A stretch of DNA of 64,000 nucleotides from the NCBI GenBank assembly GCA_000710935.1, contig BAYV01000109.1, positions 124,001-188,000 on the forward strand, in the 5' to 3' direction. The translations under genes were made by a program, and so were the position numbers. Positions 45,607 through 54,592 of this stretch are shown here, piece after piece. Source of the stretch: Iodidimonas nitroreducens (lineage in GTDB: Bacteria > Pseudomonadota > Alphaproteobacteria > Sphingomonadales > Rhodothalassiaceae). Each line of letters opens with the position of its first letter. Positions within the stretch are counted from its first letter, which is position 1. The notes under the pieces were generated by a model that worked only from the letters and a program-made list of their open reading frames with translations, was not told the DNA's origin and searched no databases.

Positions 45607-47994
45607 ATGAAGCGCGTGGCACAAGGACAGGCCAATACCCATAAACCGCCACTGCTGCCAGCCGCCATGATACAGGCGCTGAAGCGCTGGGCGCAAACAT
45701 GTTTCGGGCTTTTGATCGCGGCCATCGGGGTGGCGATCATTCTGGCTTTGGCAAGCTTTGATCCTGCCGATCCCACGCTCAATCGCTCTACAGATGCTGG
45801 GGTGAGCAATCTTCTGGGCTTTCCCGGCGCGGCTTTGGCCGATCTTTTGCTGCAAACTCTGGGGCTGGCTTCGGTGATTTTGGCGCTGCCTTTTCTGGGC
45901 TGGGGCTGGCGGGTGGGGGCGGCGCGCGGCCTTCCGTGGTTTTGGACCCATCTTCTGGTTTTGCCGGTGGCGGCTTTGTGTTTTGCCTTGGCGGCATCGT
46001 ATTTTTCGTCATCCAGCTTATCATCGGCCCGTTATTCCCTGATAGGGTCCTGGCCTTTTGATGGTCTTGGCTATGGGGGCTTATTGGGGGATCGGCTGGC
46101 CAGTTGGTTTTATCGTCTTGGTGCGGGCCTTGGCTGGGCACCGCCGGGCTGGGTTGCCGCCCTTGTGGGCTTTGTGGGCGGGGTGCTGGCGCTTTTGGCA
46201 GCATTGGGCATTTCGCGGGCGGAATGGCGCGCGGTTCTGGCGGTTCTGGGCCGTTTTGGGCGCGGCATCGGACGGCTTATCTTGGCTTTATGGGCTTTGG
46301 TGCGCCGGCGTGAAACGGATGAGCCCCCCACCCCCCGGCGCCAGCCCAAAAGCCGCAATGCCCCCCGGTCCACCCCTGAAATCAAGCGTAAAAAGGCCGG
46401 AAAACAAGAAACCCGCGAAGAAAGCAAGCGGGCCAAAAAAGAACGCCAGGGCTCGCTCTTTCCCGATCTCGATGGCTTTCGCCTGCCGCCCCTTGAGCTT
46501 TTGGATGCGCCCAAAGCCGCTGATCCCGATGCCCTTTTGAGCGAGGATGCGCTGGAACAGAATGCCCGGCTTTTGATGACCGTGCTCGATGATTTCGGGA
46601 TTGAGGGCAAGATCGTGCAGGTCCGCCCGGGCCCGGTGGTGACCCTTTATGAACTGGAACCGGCACCGGGGGTAAAATCGGCGCGGGTGATCGGCCTGGC
46701 GGATGATATTGCCCGCTCCATGAGCGCGATCTCGGCGCGGGTGGCGGTGATCCCGGGGCGCAATGCCATCGGCATCGAATTGCCCAATAGCGTGCGGGAA
46801 ATGGTGCCCTTGAGCGCCTTGCTCGCTTCGCGCCCATTTGAAAACAGCAATGCCCGCCTGCCGCTGATTCTGGGCAAGGATATCGGCGGGGGGCCGGTGA
46901 TCGCCGATCTGGCCTCGATGCCTCATTTATTGGTTGCGGGCACCACCGGTTCGGGGAAATCGGTGGGGCTGAATGCGATGATCCTGTCTTTGCTTTATCG
47001 GATGCCGCCCGAACGCTGCAAGCTGATCATGGTCGATCCCAAAATGCTGGAATTGAGCATTTATGACGACATCCCCCATCTTTTGACCCCGGTGGTCACC
47101 GAACCGAAAAAGGCCGTGGTGGCCTTGAAATGGGCGGTGCGCGAGATGGAAGAACGCTATCGGGCGATGTCGAAAATCGGGGTGCGCAATCTGGCTGCTT
47201 ATAATAAGCGGGTGGCCGAAGCCCGGGAAAATGATGAAACCATCAAGCGTAAGGTGCAGATCGGCTTTGATAAAGACACCGGGCAACCCCTTTATGAAGA
47301 ACAGGAATTTGATTTCGAACCCCTGCCGATGATTGTCATTGTGATCGATGAAATGGCCGATCTGATGCTGGTGGCGGGCAAGGATGTGGAAGCGGTGGTG
47401 CAGCGTTTGGCGCAGATGGCGCGGGCGGCGGGCATCCATCTCATCATGGCGACCCAAAGGCCTTCGGTTGATGTGATCACCGGCACTATCAAGGCCAATT
47501 TCCCCACCCGCATTTCTTTTCAGGTGACCTCGAAAATCGATAGCCGCACCATTTTGGGGGAGCAGGGCGCCGAACAGCTTCTGGGCATGGGGGATATGCT
47601 TTATATGGCGGGCGGCGGGCGGATCACCCGGGTGCACGGCGCCTTCGTGTCGGATGCCGAGGTGGAAAGGGTGGTGGAGCATCTGAAAAAGCAGGCCGCC
47701 CCTTCCTATATGGAAGATGTCACCGAAGAGCCCAGCGAAGGCTTTGACAGCCCCTTCATCCCCGGGCCTTCGGGCGATAGCGGCGAGAGCGATGCCTCGC
47801 TTTATGACAAAGCTGTGGATGTGGTTTTGCGCGATCGCCGGGTTTCCACCAGCTATATTCAGCGGCGGCTGCGCATCGGCTATAATCGAGCCGCCTCGCT
47901 GATCGAGGAAATGGAAGATCAAAGCGTGATCAGCGCCCCCAATCATGCCGGAAAACGGGAAATTCTGGTGCCGCCCCGCGATGATGAGGGCTGA
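45607..47994 (+). CDS. ftsK: DNA translocase FtsK
   Basis: A 795-residue septal DNA pump. Four or more N-terminal membrane helices lie at about 30-50, 75-98, 110-132 and 182-202, followed by a basic linker (240-285). The RecA-like motor has Walker A GTTGSGKS (445-452) and Walker [14 protein letters not shown]. The C-terminal gamma winged helix is at about 730-795 ([25 protein letters not shown]) and would read KOPS-type sequences. The linker is short compared with E. coli. It is followed by lolA, the usual order. Confidence 0.97.
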   Translation: MKRVAQGQANTHKPPLLPAAMIQALKRWAQTCFGLLIAAIGVAIILALASFDPADPTLNRSTDAGVSNLLGFPGAALADLLLQTLGLASVILALPFLGWGWRVGAARGLPWFWTHLLVLPVAALCFALAASYFSSSSLSSARYSLIGSWPFDGLGYGGLLGDRLASWFYRLGAGLGWAPPGWVAALVGFVGGVLALLAALGISRAEWRAVLAVLGRFGRGIGRLILALWALVRRRETDEPPTPRRQPKSRNAPRSTPEIKRKKAGKQETREESKRAKKERQGSLFPDLDGFRLPPLELLDAPKAADPDALLSEDALEQNARLLMTVLDDFGIEGKIVQVRPGPVVTLYELEPAPGVKSARVIGLADDIARSMSAISARVAVIPGRNAIGIELPNSVREMVPLSALLASRPFENSNARLPLILGKDIGGGPVIADLASMPHLLVAGTTGSGKSVGLNAMILSLLYRMPPERCKLIMVDPKMLELSIYDDIPHLLTPVVTEPKKAVVALKWAVREMEERYRAMSKIGVRNLAAYNKRVAEARENDETIKRKVQIGFDKDTGQPLYEEQEFDFEPLPMIVIVIDEMADLMLVAGKDVEAVVQRLAQMARAAGIHLIMATQRPSVDVITGTIKANFPTRISFQVTSKIDSRTILGEQGAEQLLGMGDMLYMAGGGRITRVHGAFVSDAEVERVVEHLKKQAAPSYMEDVTEEPSEGFDSPFIPGPSGDSGESDASLYDKAVDVVLRDRRVSTSYIQRRLRIGYNRAASLIEEMEDQSVISAPNHAGKREILVPPRDDEG

Positions 47995-48088
47995 TGCCCT
48001 TTAAAAAGCCGCGATCGGGCCCTAAATTCTCCTTTAGCCCCTGTCCTGATAGGATCGGGATGCACGGATTTGATGAAAGGGTTTTCAC

Positions 48089-48808
48089 ATGGCGCGCGAT
48101 TTGGTGGCGGCATTGTTTTTTACACTGGGATCCTTGGCCGGCCTTGATGCCTTGGCCCAGGATCGTGACGCAGAGCCAAGCGAACCGCTTGCACAGTTGA
48201 GCGAGCAGCATGTGGAAAGCGATGGCCTTTCCCAAAGGATCGATAAGGTTGAGGCGTTCCTCAATGGGATCGATACCCTGAAATCCGATTTCATTCAGAT
48301 CGCTGATAATGGCACCATCACCCGGGGGGTTTTGTCTCTGGATCGTCCGGGGCGGTTGCGCTTTGAATATACCGATGAAACACCGCTTTTGCTGGTGAGC
48401 GATGGCACGCTATTGAGCTTTATCGATTATGATGTGGGGCAGGTGACACGCTGGCCCATCGATGATACGCCGCTGGGGATTCTGGTTCAGGACAAAATCG
48501 ATCTGCGGGCGGCGGATGCCATGGTCAACAGCCTTGAGATCGGCGGGCAATCGGTCATTCTCGTGTCTGTGGATGATCCTGCCGATAATCAACAGGGCAA
48601 TCTCACCTTACTGATCGAGGAAACACCGCAGCCCGATGGCCCCCCCAGCTTAAGCCTGCGAGGCTGGGAGGTGATGGACGGGCAAGGCGTGGTCACGCGA
48701 ATCAGGCTGGAAAAAACGCGACTCAATCTGGCGCTGGCGGATGAAGAGCTTTGGTCGTTCAAAGATCCGCGCACATTGCCATCCCAGCGGCGGCGGCGCG
48801 GGCGCTGA
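48089..48808 (+). CDS. lolA: Outer-membrane lipoprotein carrier protein LolA
   Basis: A 239-residue periplasmic chaperone for lipoproteins. It has an N-terminal signal peptide (LVAALFFTLGSLAGLDALA), then a LolA-type half barrel: VEAFLNGIDTLKSDFIQIADNGTITRGVLSLDRPGRLRFEYTDE with the typical pattern Q-x-x-x-[DN]-G-x-x-x-x-G-x-[LF]. The segment between signal and domain is longer than usual. The C-terminus ends in a run of basic residues (RRRRGR). It follows ftsK by 94 bases. Confidence 0.92.
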   Translation: MARDLVAALFFTLGSLAGLDALAQDRDAEPSEPLAQLSEQHVESDGLSQRIDKVEAFLNGIDTLKSDFIQIADNGTITRGVLSLDRPGRLRFEYTDETPLLLVSDGTLLSFIDYDVGQVTRWPIDDTPLGILVQDKIDLRAADAMVNSLEIGGQSVILVSVDDPADNQQGNLTLLIEETPQPDGPPSLSLRGWEVMDGQGVVTRIRLEKTRLNLALADEELWSFKDPRTLPSQRRRRGR

Positions 48809-48913
48809 TTTGATAAGCACAGGGAGTATATCGAGGCCGCACGGGAAATTCCTGACAGTCCCGGATTTCCACCAAAAGGTGAGACAAATTGTCCACGCAC
48901 CGGCTCTGCGCCC

Positions 48914-48941
48914 TTGAAATGCCATAGTGGGTCGTTATGTA
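48914..48941 (+). promoter_or_regulatory. Candidate promoter of the 49-kb small RNA
   Basis: TTGAAA (48914-48919) and TATGTA (48936-48941) are spaced by 16 bases. A start six to eight bases further on would fall at the foot of the first stem-loop. Confidence 0.5.
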
Positions 48942-48948
48942 CGGCTGT

Positions 48949-49059
48949 GTGACAGCCTTCCCCTCCCGGAGTTGTGCCCCCCACTTTCCGGTCTGGCTGT
49001 CACGAGACGCATACTGAGCGTCGGTGCCCGGTCGATACCCCCCTCGACCGGGCATTTTT
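48949..49059 (+). ncRNA. Candidate small RNA with three stem-loops and a terminator
   Basis: A compact non-coding unit in the 320-base gap between lolA and the next gene. Stem-loop 1 pairs GTGACAGCC (48949-48957) with GGCTGTCAC (48995-49003), encloses a second stem CCGGA/TCCGG (48966-48970, 48987-48991) and ends in GTG-CCCCC-CAC. Stem-loop 2 is GACGC-ATACTGA-GCGTC (49006-49022). Stem-loop 3 is an intrinsic terminator. The loops and an internal bulge expose C-rich sequences (CCCCTCC, CCCCC, ACCCCCC) able to pair with Shine-Dalgarno regions, as in alphaproteobacterial trans-acting sRNAs. It is not tmRNA, RNase P RNA or SRP RNA. I cannot match it to a named family. Confidence 0.65.
49025..49059 (+). 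terminator. Strong intrinsic terminator of the 49-kb small RNA
   Basis: TGCCCGGTCGA (49025-49035) pairs perfectly over eleven bases with TCGACCGGGCA (49044-49054), with loop TACCCCCC and five T residues following. No coding sequence runs into it. Confidence 0.92.
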
Positions 49060-49128
49060 CTTGTGGCATGAAGGCGTCGGATATCCCCATGCCGGGGTTT
49101 TCATGACTGGACCAAAGGATTTGATCCT

Positions 49129-49746
49129 GTGACCGATCGCCGATCAGATATCCCTTCAGATCCCGGATCAGACGAAGAGACTTTCGAGGTTTTTGAACGC
49201 TATCCGACCTTAGCGGGAGTGGGGCGGCTCACCGCCTTGATCGAGCGCTGCCCGTGGTTTCGGGCGGTGGGCGATCCCATGAGCAAAGCCCTCATGGCCG
49301 ATAGCCAAAACTATTGCGATGCTTTGGGCTTTCCCGAGGCACAGCCGGCGATCCTGCCCTTGTGGGAGGATGCAGCCGGGGCGGCGGAAAGCATCGATCT
49401 CAACAGCCCCGCCTGGGAAGCGGAAGAATTGATGCGGATGGCGGTTTTGCAGGATGCTTTGGCCGAGGTGGATGAAGAAACGCTGGAACTGGTGCTCACC
49501 CATATTGCCGCTAAAGCCGCCCAAAGCGCCGAGGCTGCTGCCCAGGAGGTGCGGGATTTTCTGTTGATCGATGATGAAGCCTTCGTTCGCGCGGCTACCG
49601 GTGCCGCCGTTCAGATGTGCCATCAGGCGGCCCTGCTTTTGGCCTCGGGCGGCGATTCTGATCATGCCATCAGCCATAAATTCAGGATTTTCGAGCATGG
49701 CCGCTGGCCCGTGGGCATCATGGGCGGCACGCTCAATATTTTCTGA
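49129..49746 (+). CDS. Conserved protein of unknown function
   Basis: A 205-residue, acidic, probably cytoplasmic protein with no signal peptide or membrane segment. Helical predictions dominate (AWEAEELMRMAVLQDALAEVDEETLELVLTHIAAKAAQSAEAAAQEV). I do not recognise a domain. The start is GTG at 49129; the usual SD is weak. It sits between the candidate small RNA and xthA and points the same way, 49 bases before xthA. Codon use is like its neighbours, so there is no sign of transfer. Confidence 0.7.
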   Translation: MTDRRSDIPSDPGSDEETFEVFERYPTLAGVGRLTALIERCPWFRAVGDPMSKALMADSQNYCDALGFPEAQPAILPLWEDAAGAAESIDLNSPAWEAEELMRMAVLQDALAEVDEETLELVLTHIAAKAAQSAEAAAQEVRDFLLIDDEAFVRAATGAAVQMCHQAALLLASGGDSDHAISHKFRIFEHGRWPVGIMGGTLNIF

Positions 49747-49795
49747 TGAATGGCGCTTTTTTTGAATTATTTTCCCTGAAAAGAGACCCCGATTA

Positions 49796-50641
49796 ATGAC
49801 AGCTTCAGCCTATGACACAGCATCGAAGGCTTATCGGCCATCGAAACGCGCCCGTCTGGTCACATGGAATGTCAATTCCGTGCGGGCCCGGATTGATCTT
49901 GTGGATCGTTTCATCAGCCTGCAGGACCCTGATATTTTATGCCTTCAGGAAATCAAGGTGCAAACCGATCAATTTCCCCGCAGCTGGTTTGAAGAGCGCG
50001 GCTATGTTCATCAGGCCATCGCCGGACAGCGCAATCATCATGGCGTGGCGACCTTATCGCGCTTGCCCCTCGAAGAGATTGAAAGCGCCGATTGGTGCCA
50101 GAAGGGCGATGCCCGGCATATCGCGGCACGCCTGCCCGGCGGGGTGAAGCTGCATAATTTCTATGTACCCGCAGGGGGCGATGAGCCAGACCGCGAGGTG
50201 AATCCCCGCTTTGCTCATAAGCTTGATTTTCTTGATGAAATGATCGGCTGGTCAAAAACGCTGGATGAGCCGAGCATCATGGTGGGCGATCTCAATGTCG
50301 CGCCTTTGGAAAGCGATGTGTGGTCGCACCGGCAATTATTGAAGGTGGTCAGCCACACCCCGCCGGAAACCGAACGGATGCACGCCTTGCAAAAAGCCCA
50401 TGATTGGGTGGATGCCATGCGCCATTTCGTGGCGGATGATGAGCCGCTGTTTTCCTGGTGGTCTTATCGGGCGCGGGATTGGCGGGCGTCCAATCGCGGG
50501 CGGCGGCTCGATCATATCTGGGTCAGCCCCTGCCTCAAGGATGGTTTGCGGGGGATGAGCGTGTTCGACGATGCCCGGAGCTGGGATCGTCCATCGGATC
50601 ATGCCCCGGTCATCGTCGATATCGATCTGCCTCTGTCTTGA
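49796..50641 (+). CDS. xthA: Exodeoxyribonuclease III
   Basis: A 281-residue AP endonuclease/3'-exonuclease of base-excision repair. LVTWNVNSVRAR, DILCLQEIK (Glu52), GDLNVAP and the C-terminal SDHAP (His269) form the metal site and catalytic centre. RRLDHIWVSP is typical of the XthA branch. The N-terminus carries about 18 extra residues before the first strand; an internal start cannot be excluded. Confidence 0.96.
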   Translation: MTASAYDTASKAYRPSKRARLVTWNVNSVRARIDLVDRFISLQDPDILCLQEIKVQTDQFPRSWFEERGYVHQAIAGQRNHHGVATLSRLPLEEIESADWCQKGDARHIAARLPGGVKLHNFYVPAGGDEPDREVNPRFAHKLDFLDEMIGWSKTLDEPSIMVGDLNVAPLESDVWSHRQLLKVVSHTPPETERMHALQKAHDWVDAMRHFVADDEPLFSWWSYRARDWRASNRGRRLDHIWVSPCLKDGLRGMSVFDDARSWDRPSDHAPVIVDIDLPLS

Positions 50642-50664
50642 GGGGGTTTTTGGCGCCCGCTCGC

Positions 50665-51363
50665 TCAGTCGTCTTTTGCCGCATTGAGGCGATAGCCCCC
50701 CGGTTCGGTGACCAGAAGCCGGGCATCGGATGGGTCCAGCTCCATTTTCTGGCGCAGGCGATAAACATGGGTTTCCAGCGTGTGGGTGGTCACCCCGGCA
50801 TTATAGCCCCACACTTCATTGAGCAGCTCTTCCCGGCTGACCGATTGACCCCCGGCGCGATAGAGATATTTGAGGATCGATGTTTCTTTTTCCGTCAGCC
50901 GCAATTTGGTGCCCTTGTCTTCTTGCACCAAAAGCTTGTTGGCGGGCTTGAAAACATAGGGTCCGATCTGGAAAACGGCATCCTCGCTTTGTTCATGCTG
51001 GCGAAGATGCGCCCGCATCCGGGCCAGCAGAACACCAAAGCGAAAGGGCTTGGCGATATAATCATTGGCACCTGATTCGAGCCCCAAAATGGTATCGGCA
51101 TCGGTATCGGCACCGGTCAGCATGATGATGGGAACCTTGATCCCCGCTTTGCGCATCATGCGGCAGGCTTCACGACCATCTATATCAGGCAGCCCCACAT
51201 CCAGAATGATCAGATCAGGGCTGATCTCTCGCGCTTTTTCTATGCCCCGGGTTGCAGTTTCTGCTTCCGCGGGTTCAAATTCCTCATGCAGTGCAAGCTG
51301 TTCGGCCAGCCCGCTCCGCAGATCATCATCATCATCAACAAGCAAAATTCGTTTGACCGACAT
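50665..51363 (-). CDS. OmpR/PhoB-type response regulator, orphan
   Basis: A 232-residue regulator. The receiver domain has the acidic pocket LLVDDDDD (residues 7-14) and phosphoacceptor Asp55 (LIILDVGLPDIDG), and ends near KPF (~105). The C-terminal winged helix (about 130-228, LTEKETSILKYLYRAGGQSVSREELLNEVWGYNAGVTTHTLETHVYRLRQKM) binds DNA. No histidine kinase is adjacent. Its target is unknown; it is divergent from ribA across roughly 118 bases. Confidence 0.93.
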   Translation of the reverse strand: MSVKRILLVDDDDDLRSGLAEQLALHEEFEPAEAETATRGIEKAREISPDLIILDVGLPDIDGREACRMMRKAGIKVPIIMLTGADTDADTILGLESGANDYIAKPFRFGVLLARMRAHLRQHEQSEDAVFQIGPYVFKPANKLLVQEDKGTKLRLTEKETSILKYLYRAGGQSVSREELLNEVWGYNAGVTTHTLETHVYRLRQKMELDPSDARLLVTEPGGYRLNAAKDD

Positions 51364-51480
51364 AGGGAATGCGTCTTTCCGTTAAGGGCTTTAAAGAAAG
51401 TCACAGCTTCAGGGTGCCTTTCGGCACGCCACCCGTTATCTATGACACACAGAACATATTTTAACCAGAGCGAGCCGGAT

Positions 51481-52629
51481 ATGGCGATGGGTAAAGCCTT
51501 TTTACAGACACAACAGCGTGACATAGTCGCCATCGGTCGGGCAGCGGGGGATTTGCGCCGGGGCTTGCCGGTTTTGATCGCCGGTGACATGGGGGCCCGA
51601 AGCAGGGGGAAAGGCGCGCCGGTTTTCGCCGTTTTCCCTGCGGAAATGGCTGATCTCCAGCGCTTGGCGCAGCTTGCCCCTTTTGGAAGGGCGCAGCTTT
51701 TGATCAGCCGCGAACGGGCGGCGGTGTTGAAAATTCGTCATAAGGGCCGCGCCGCCGTGCCCTTGGCCTGCCCCGATTGGCTGAGCCCGGCGCAGATGCG
51801 GGCGCTGGCCGATCCCACATTCGATCTGGCCGCCCCCTTAAAAGGGCCGTTTCAGATGATCGATGATGATCTGGCCACCACCGATCTTCACGAGGCGGCG
51901 CTGCGGCTTTTGAAAATTGCCCGGCTTTTGCCAGCCGCGCTCATCTTTCCGTTGGATGGTGATCCGCAATCACTGGCCGATCATCACGGCGTTTTATGGG
52001 TTGAAAAAGAAAAGATCGCCCTGGCCGATGATCGCCAGACAGCGGATTTGCGCATCGTTGCCGATGCCCGCCTGCCTATCGAGGGGGCGGTGGACAGCCG
52101 GATCATTGCCTTTCGCCCGATCAGCGGGGGGATCGAGCATTTCGCCATTCTGCTGGGTGATCCGGCCCCCTCGAAACCGGTGCTGGTGCGGCTTCATTCC
52201 GAATGTTTCACCGGCGATGCGCTGGGGTCTTTGAAATGCGATTGCGGCAGCCAGTTTCGCGGGGCCCTTGAAAGCATCAGGGCGGCGGGTGGCGGGCTTC
52301 TTTTGTATCTGGCGCAGGAAGGCCGGGGGATCGGCCTGATCGCTAAATTGAAAGCCTATGCCCTGCAAGATCTTGGCCATGATACGGTGGATGCCAATCT
52401 GCGCTTGGGCTTTGCCACGGATGAGCGCGTTTTTGCCCCGGCAGCGGCGATGCTGAAAGCCCTGGGCTTTACGAAAATCAGGCTGCTGACCAATAATCCG
52501 GCAAAAGTCAGCGGGCTGGAGGATGAGGGCATCACGATATTGGAGCGGGTGGAACACAGCTTCCCCGCCAATGATCACAATGCCCATTATCTGGCTACAA
52601 AGCGCGATAAAACCGGGCATTTTCTATGA
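51481..52629 (+). CDS. ribA: GTP cyclohydrolase II (RibA), with degenerate N-terminal domain
   Basis: A protein of about 382 residues catalysing the first step of riboflavin synthesis. The C-terminal half is a complete GTP cyclohydrolase II: HSECFTGDALGSLKCDCG provides the zinc cysteines (242, 253, 255 from this start), then YLAQEGRGIGLIAKLKAY and LLTNNPAKVSGLEDEGI. The N-terminal ~180 residues correspond in place to the DHBP synthase half of RibBA, but its acidic catalytic motif is not visible, so it is probably inactive. The start is uncertain (ATG 51442 is also in frame). Confidence 0.88.
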   Translation: MAMGKAFLQTQQRDIVAIGRAAGDLRRGLPVLIAGDMGARSRGKGAPVFAVFPAEMADLQRLAQLAPFGRAQLLISRERAAVLKIRHKGRAAVPLACPDWLSPAQMRALADPTFDLAAPLKGPFQMIDDDLATTDLHEAALRLLKIARLLPAALIFPLDGDPQSLADHHGVLWVEKEKIALADDRQTADLRIVADARLPIEGAVDSRIIAFRPISGGIEHFAILLGDPAPSKPVLVRLHSECFTGDALGSLKCDCGSQFRGALESIRAAGGGLLLYLAQEGRGIGLIAKLKAYALQDLGHDTVDANLRLGFATDERVFAPAAAMLKALGFTKIRLLTNNPAKVSGLEDEGITILERVEHSFPANDHNAHYLATKRDKTGHFL

Positions 52630-53159
52630 CCAGCCCGATCATCACCGTGCGGGCGGCCATTGGGTCCAGCCGGGGTTGGCTCAGCCTTGGGGATCTGGTG
52701 GTGCCCTGCGCCTTGGGTGGGGCGGGGATCGTGCCCGCAGATAAAGCGAGGGAAGGGGATCGGGCCACACCTGCGGGGCGCTATGGGCTGGAGATGGGCT
52801 ATTACCGGGCGGATCGCCTGACCCCGCCCCACTGCGCTTTGCCGCTCATGGCGATCGAGGCGCATTGGGGCTGGTGTGATGATCCCCAAAGCCCGGATTA
52901 TAATCGGCTCATCAAAAAGCCCTCCTTTGCGGCCAGCCATGAGGATTTATGGCGGGCCGATCATCGCTATGATCTTTTCTTTGTGCTCGATTTCAATCGC
53001 CAGCCGGTGGTGCCGGGGCGGGGCAGCGCGATTTTCCTGCATATGACCGATGAAAGCCTGCCGCCCACTTTGGGCTGTGTGGCCTGTCGGCCTGATGATC
53101 TTTTAAAGCTGGCCGTCCTTATGGGCGCAGTGCAGGAAATCGATATCGTGCCGATCTGA
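52626..53159 (+). CDS. L,D-transpeptidase (YkuD-fold) family protein without signal peptide
   Basis: A 177-residue protein with an L,D-transpeptidase catalytic motif: AIFLHM (His139), then eleven residues on TLGCVAC with catalytic Cys151. Unlike peptidoglycan-crosslinking enzymes it lacks a signal peptide and the SHGC consensus is altered to LGC. Cytoplasmic YkuD-like proteins of this size are frequent in alphaproteobacteria and of uncertain role. It overlaps the ribA stop by four bases and converges with yggS. Confidence 0.85.
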   Translation: MTSPIITVRAAIGSSRGWLSLGDLVVPCALGGAGIVPADKAREGDRATPAGRYGLEMGYYRADRLTPPHCALPLMAIEAHWGWCDDPQSPDYNRLIKKPSFAASHEDLWRADHRYDLFFVLDFNRQPVVPGRGSAIFLHMTDESLPPTLGCVACRPDDLLKLAVLMGAVQEIDIVPI

Positions 53160-53168
53160 TCGCCTTTC

Positions 53169-53864
53169 CTAATCGGGGCGGGGGCCGAAAATTGCCGTGC
53201 CCACCCGCACCTGGCTTGCCCCCATCAGGGCTGCCAGTTCAAAATCCCCGCTCATTCCCATGGAAAGCTGCGGCAGATGATGGCGCCGGGCCAGCTTTGC
53301 CAAAAGGGCAAAATGGAGCGCCGGATCATCATCCACGGGCGGCAGGCACATCAGACCGGTGATGGGCAGTTCCAGATCATCGCGGCACAGGGTGATGAAA
53401 TCATCCAATTCATCAAGGGCCACGCCGCTTTTTTGCGGTTCATCGCCGGTATTAACCTGAATGAAAAGGCTGGGCTGTTTGGTGTGTTGCCCCATGGCTT
53501 TGGCGATGGCATGGGCCAGTTTGGGCCGATCCAAACTTTCAATGACATCGAAAAGGGCCACGGCATCAGCGGCCTTGTTGCTTTGCAGATGGCCGATCAG
53601 ATGCAGCCGGGCATCGGGATAATCGCGCAACAAGGCGGGCCATTTGTCCTGGGCTTCCTGCACTTTGTTTTCGCCGAAATGGCGATGCCCGGCCGCCAAC
53701 GCCCGGCGGATGTGATCGGCGCTTTGGCGTTTTGAAACGGCAATGATCAAAGGGCGGGGGCGATCAAGGCCCTGAGCCATCATCACGGCATCGATCCGGG
53801 CTTTGACATCAGCAAGATTGCCAGCCACATCATCAGCGCGATAGGGTTGTTTTGGCATCATCAT
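53169..53864 (-). CDS. YggS/PLPBP family pyridoxal-phosphate homeostasis protein
   Basis: A 231-residue single-domain PLP-binding protein (proline synthase co-transcribed family) that buffers PLP. The PLP lysine is Lys45 in IAVSKRQ; HFGENKVQEAQDKW, HLIGHLQSNK, GLMCLPP and LSMGMSGDFELAALMGASQVRVGTAIFG are conserved. The exact start among three consecutive ATG codons is undecided. It is divergent from the ThiE-like gene across a tandem repeat. Confidence 0.94.
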   Translation of the reverse strand: MMMPKQPYRADDVAGNLADVKARIDAVMMAQGLDRPRPLIIAVSKRQSADHIRRALAAGHRHFGENKVQEAQDKWPALLRDYPDARLHLIGHLQSNKAADAVALFDVIESLDRPKLAHAIAKAMGQHTKQPSLFIQVNTGDEPQKSGVALDELDDFITLCRDDLELPITGLMCLPPVDDDPALHFALLAKLARRHHLPQLSMGMSGDFELAALMGASQVRVGTAIFGPRPD

Positions 53865-53880
53865 CCCGTTTCAAATTCTT

Positions 53881-53944
53881 CTCTGGCCAAATCATTCTCT
53901 GGCCAAACTCTTTTCTGGGTACATCACTCTCTGGCTTCAGGTGA
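53881..53944. repeat. Degenerate 16-bp tandem repeat, four copies
   Basis: CTCTGG-type units begin at 53881, 53897, 53913 and 53929, exactly 16 bases apart: CTCTGGCCAAATCATT, CTCTGGCCAAACTCTT, TTCTGGGTACATCACT and CTCTGGCTTCAGGTGA. The array fills the gap between divergent yggS and the ThiE-like gene and the last copy runs into the latter's GTG start. Confidence 0.85.
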
Positions 53945-54570
53945 AACACAAAATGTCTTTGGTCAAGGCCCTGCCGCCTTGTTTTTATATCATTGATCGC
54001 GATCTGAGCCCGGCCATGATGGGAGTTTTGCATCGGCTTTTGCCGGGCAGCGGGGTTTTGTTGCGGGCTTACCAGGCCCCGGATCGGGCCGGGCTGGCGC
54101 AGCGGCTGGCGGCTGTCACTTCGGCGCGGTCTTTGGTGCTATTGGTGGCGGGTGATCCGGCTTTGGCCCGGGCCTGTGGCGCGCAAGGCGTTCATTGGCC
54201 GCAATGGATGTTGGAAAAAGGGGGGGTGCTGGAAAATAGGGAGGGAATACGGAGACATCCGGGCTGGATCATGACTGCAGCGGCCCATGATCAGCGGGCT
54301 GTGGCGCAGGCCTGGCGGCTGGGCTGTGATGCGGTTTTGTGCTCGCCGGTCTTTGAAACATCGAGCCACCCTGGTGCCAGAACCTTGGGGCCGCATCGGT
54401 TGGCACGCATGATCGGCCATAGCCGCTTGCCGGTGTATGCCTTGGGCGGGATCAACAGCCAAAATATCCACCGCCTGCCCCCCGGCTTGTGCGGCATTGC
54501 CGCGATCAGTGGATTCCACGAAGATCGCTTTGGCCATCTGGCCGCCAGATGCCGCCAGAACAGACGCTGA
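53941..54570 (+). CDS. ThiE/TenI-like (thiamine phosphate synthase fold) protein
   Basis: A 209-residue TIM-barrel protein. GVHWPQ, MTAAAHDQRAVAQAWRLGCDAVLCSPVFETSSHPGARTLGPHRLARM and YALGGI are the typical ThiE/TenI phosphate- and metal-binding strands. The usual ThiE VGxEDLP-like motif is not seen, so it may be a TenI-type or diverged enzyme rather than the main thiamine phosphate synthase. The start is GTG at 53941, or ATG at 53953. Confidence 0.75.
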   Translation: MKHKMSLVKALPPCFYIIDRDLSPAMMGVLHRLLPGSGVLLRAYQAPDRAGLAQRLAAVTSARSLVLLVAGDPALARACGAQGVHWPQWMLEKGGVLENREGIRRHPGWIMTAAAHDQRAVAQAWRLGCDAVLCSPVFETSSHPGARTLGPHRLARMIGHSRLPVYALGGINSQNIHRLPPGLCGIAAISGFHEDRFGHLAARCRQNRR

Positions 54571-54592
54571 GGGAATAGCCTTTAAAACGGGA

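Noticed and set aside
46927-47946. Long minus-strand open frame opposite ftsK
   Set aside because: Antisense to the FtsK motor domain; composition is His/Gly-rich as expected for a shadow frame.
48826-49059. 6S RNA, SRP RNA or tmRNA in the lolA-xthA gap
   Set aside because: No long rod with central bubble, no GGAAGGAAGCAGCC-like SRP core and no tRNA-like ends were found on either strand.
53931-53950. A fourth parS site at the GTGAAACA before the ThiE-like gene
   Set aside because: Only the right half matches; the left half is CTTCAG instead of TGTTTCAC, so there is no palindrome.
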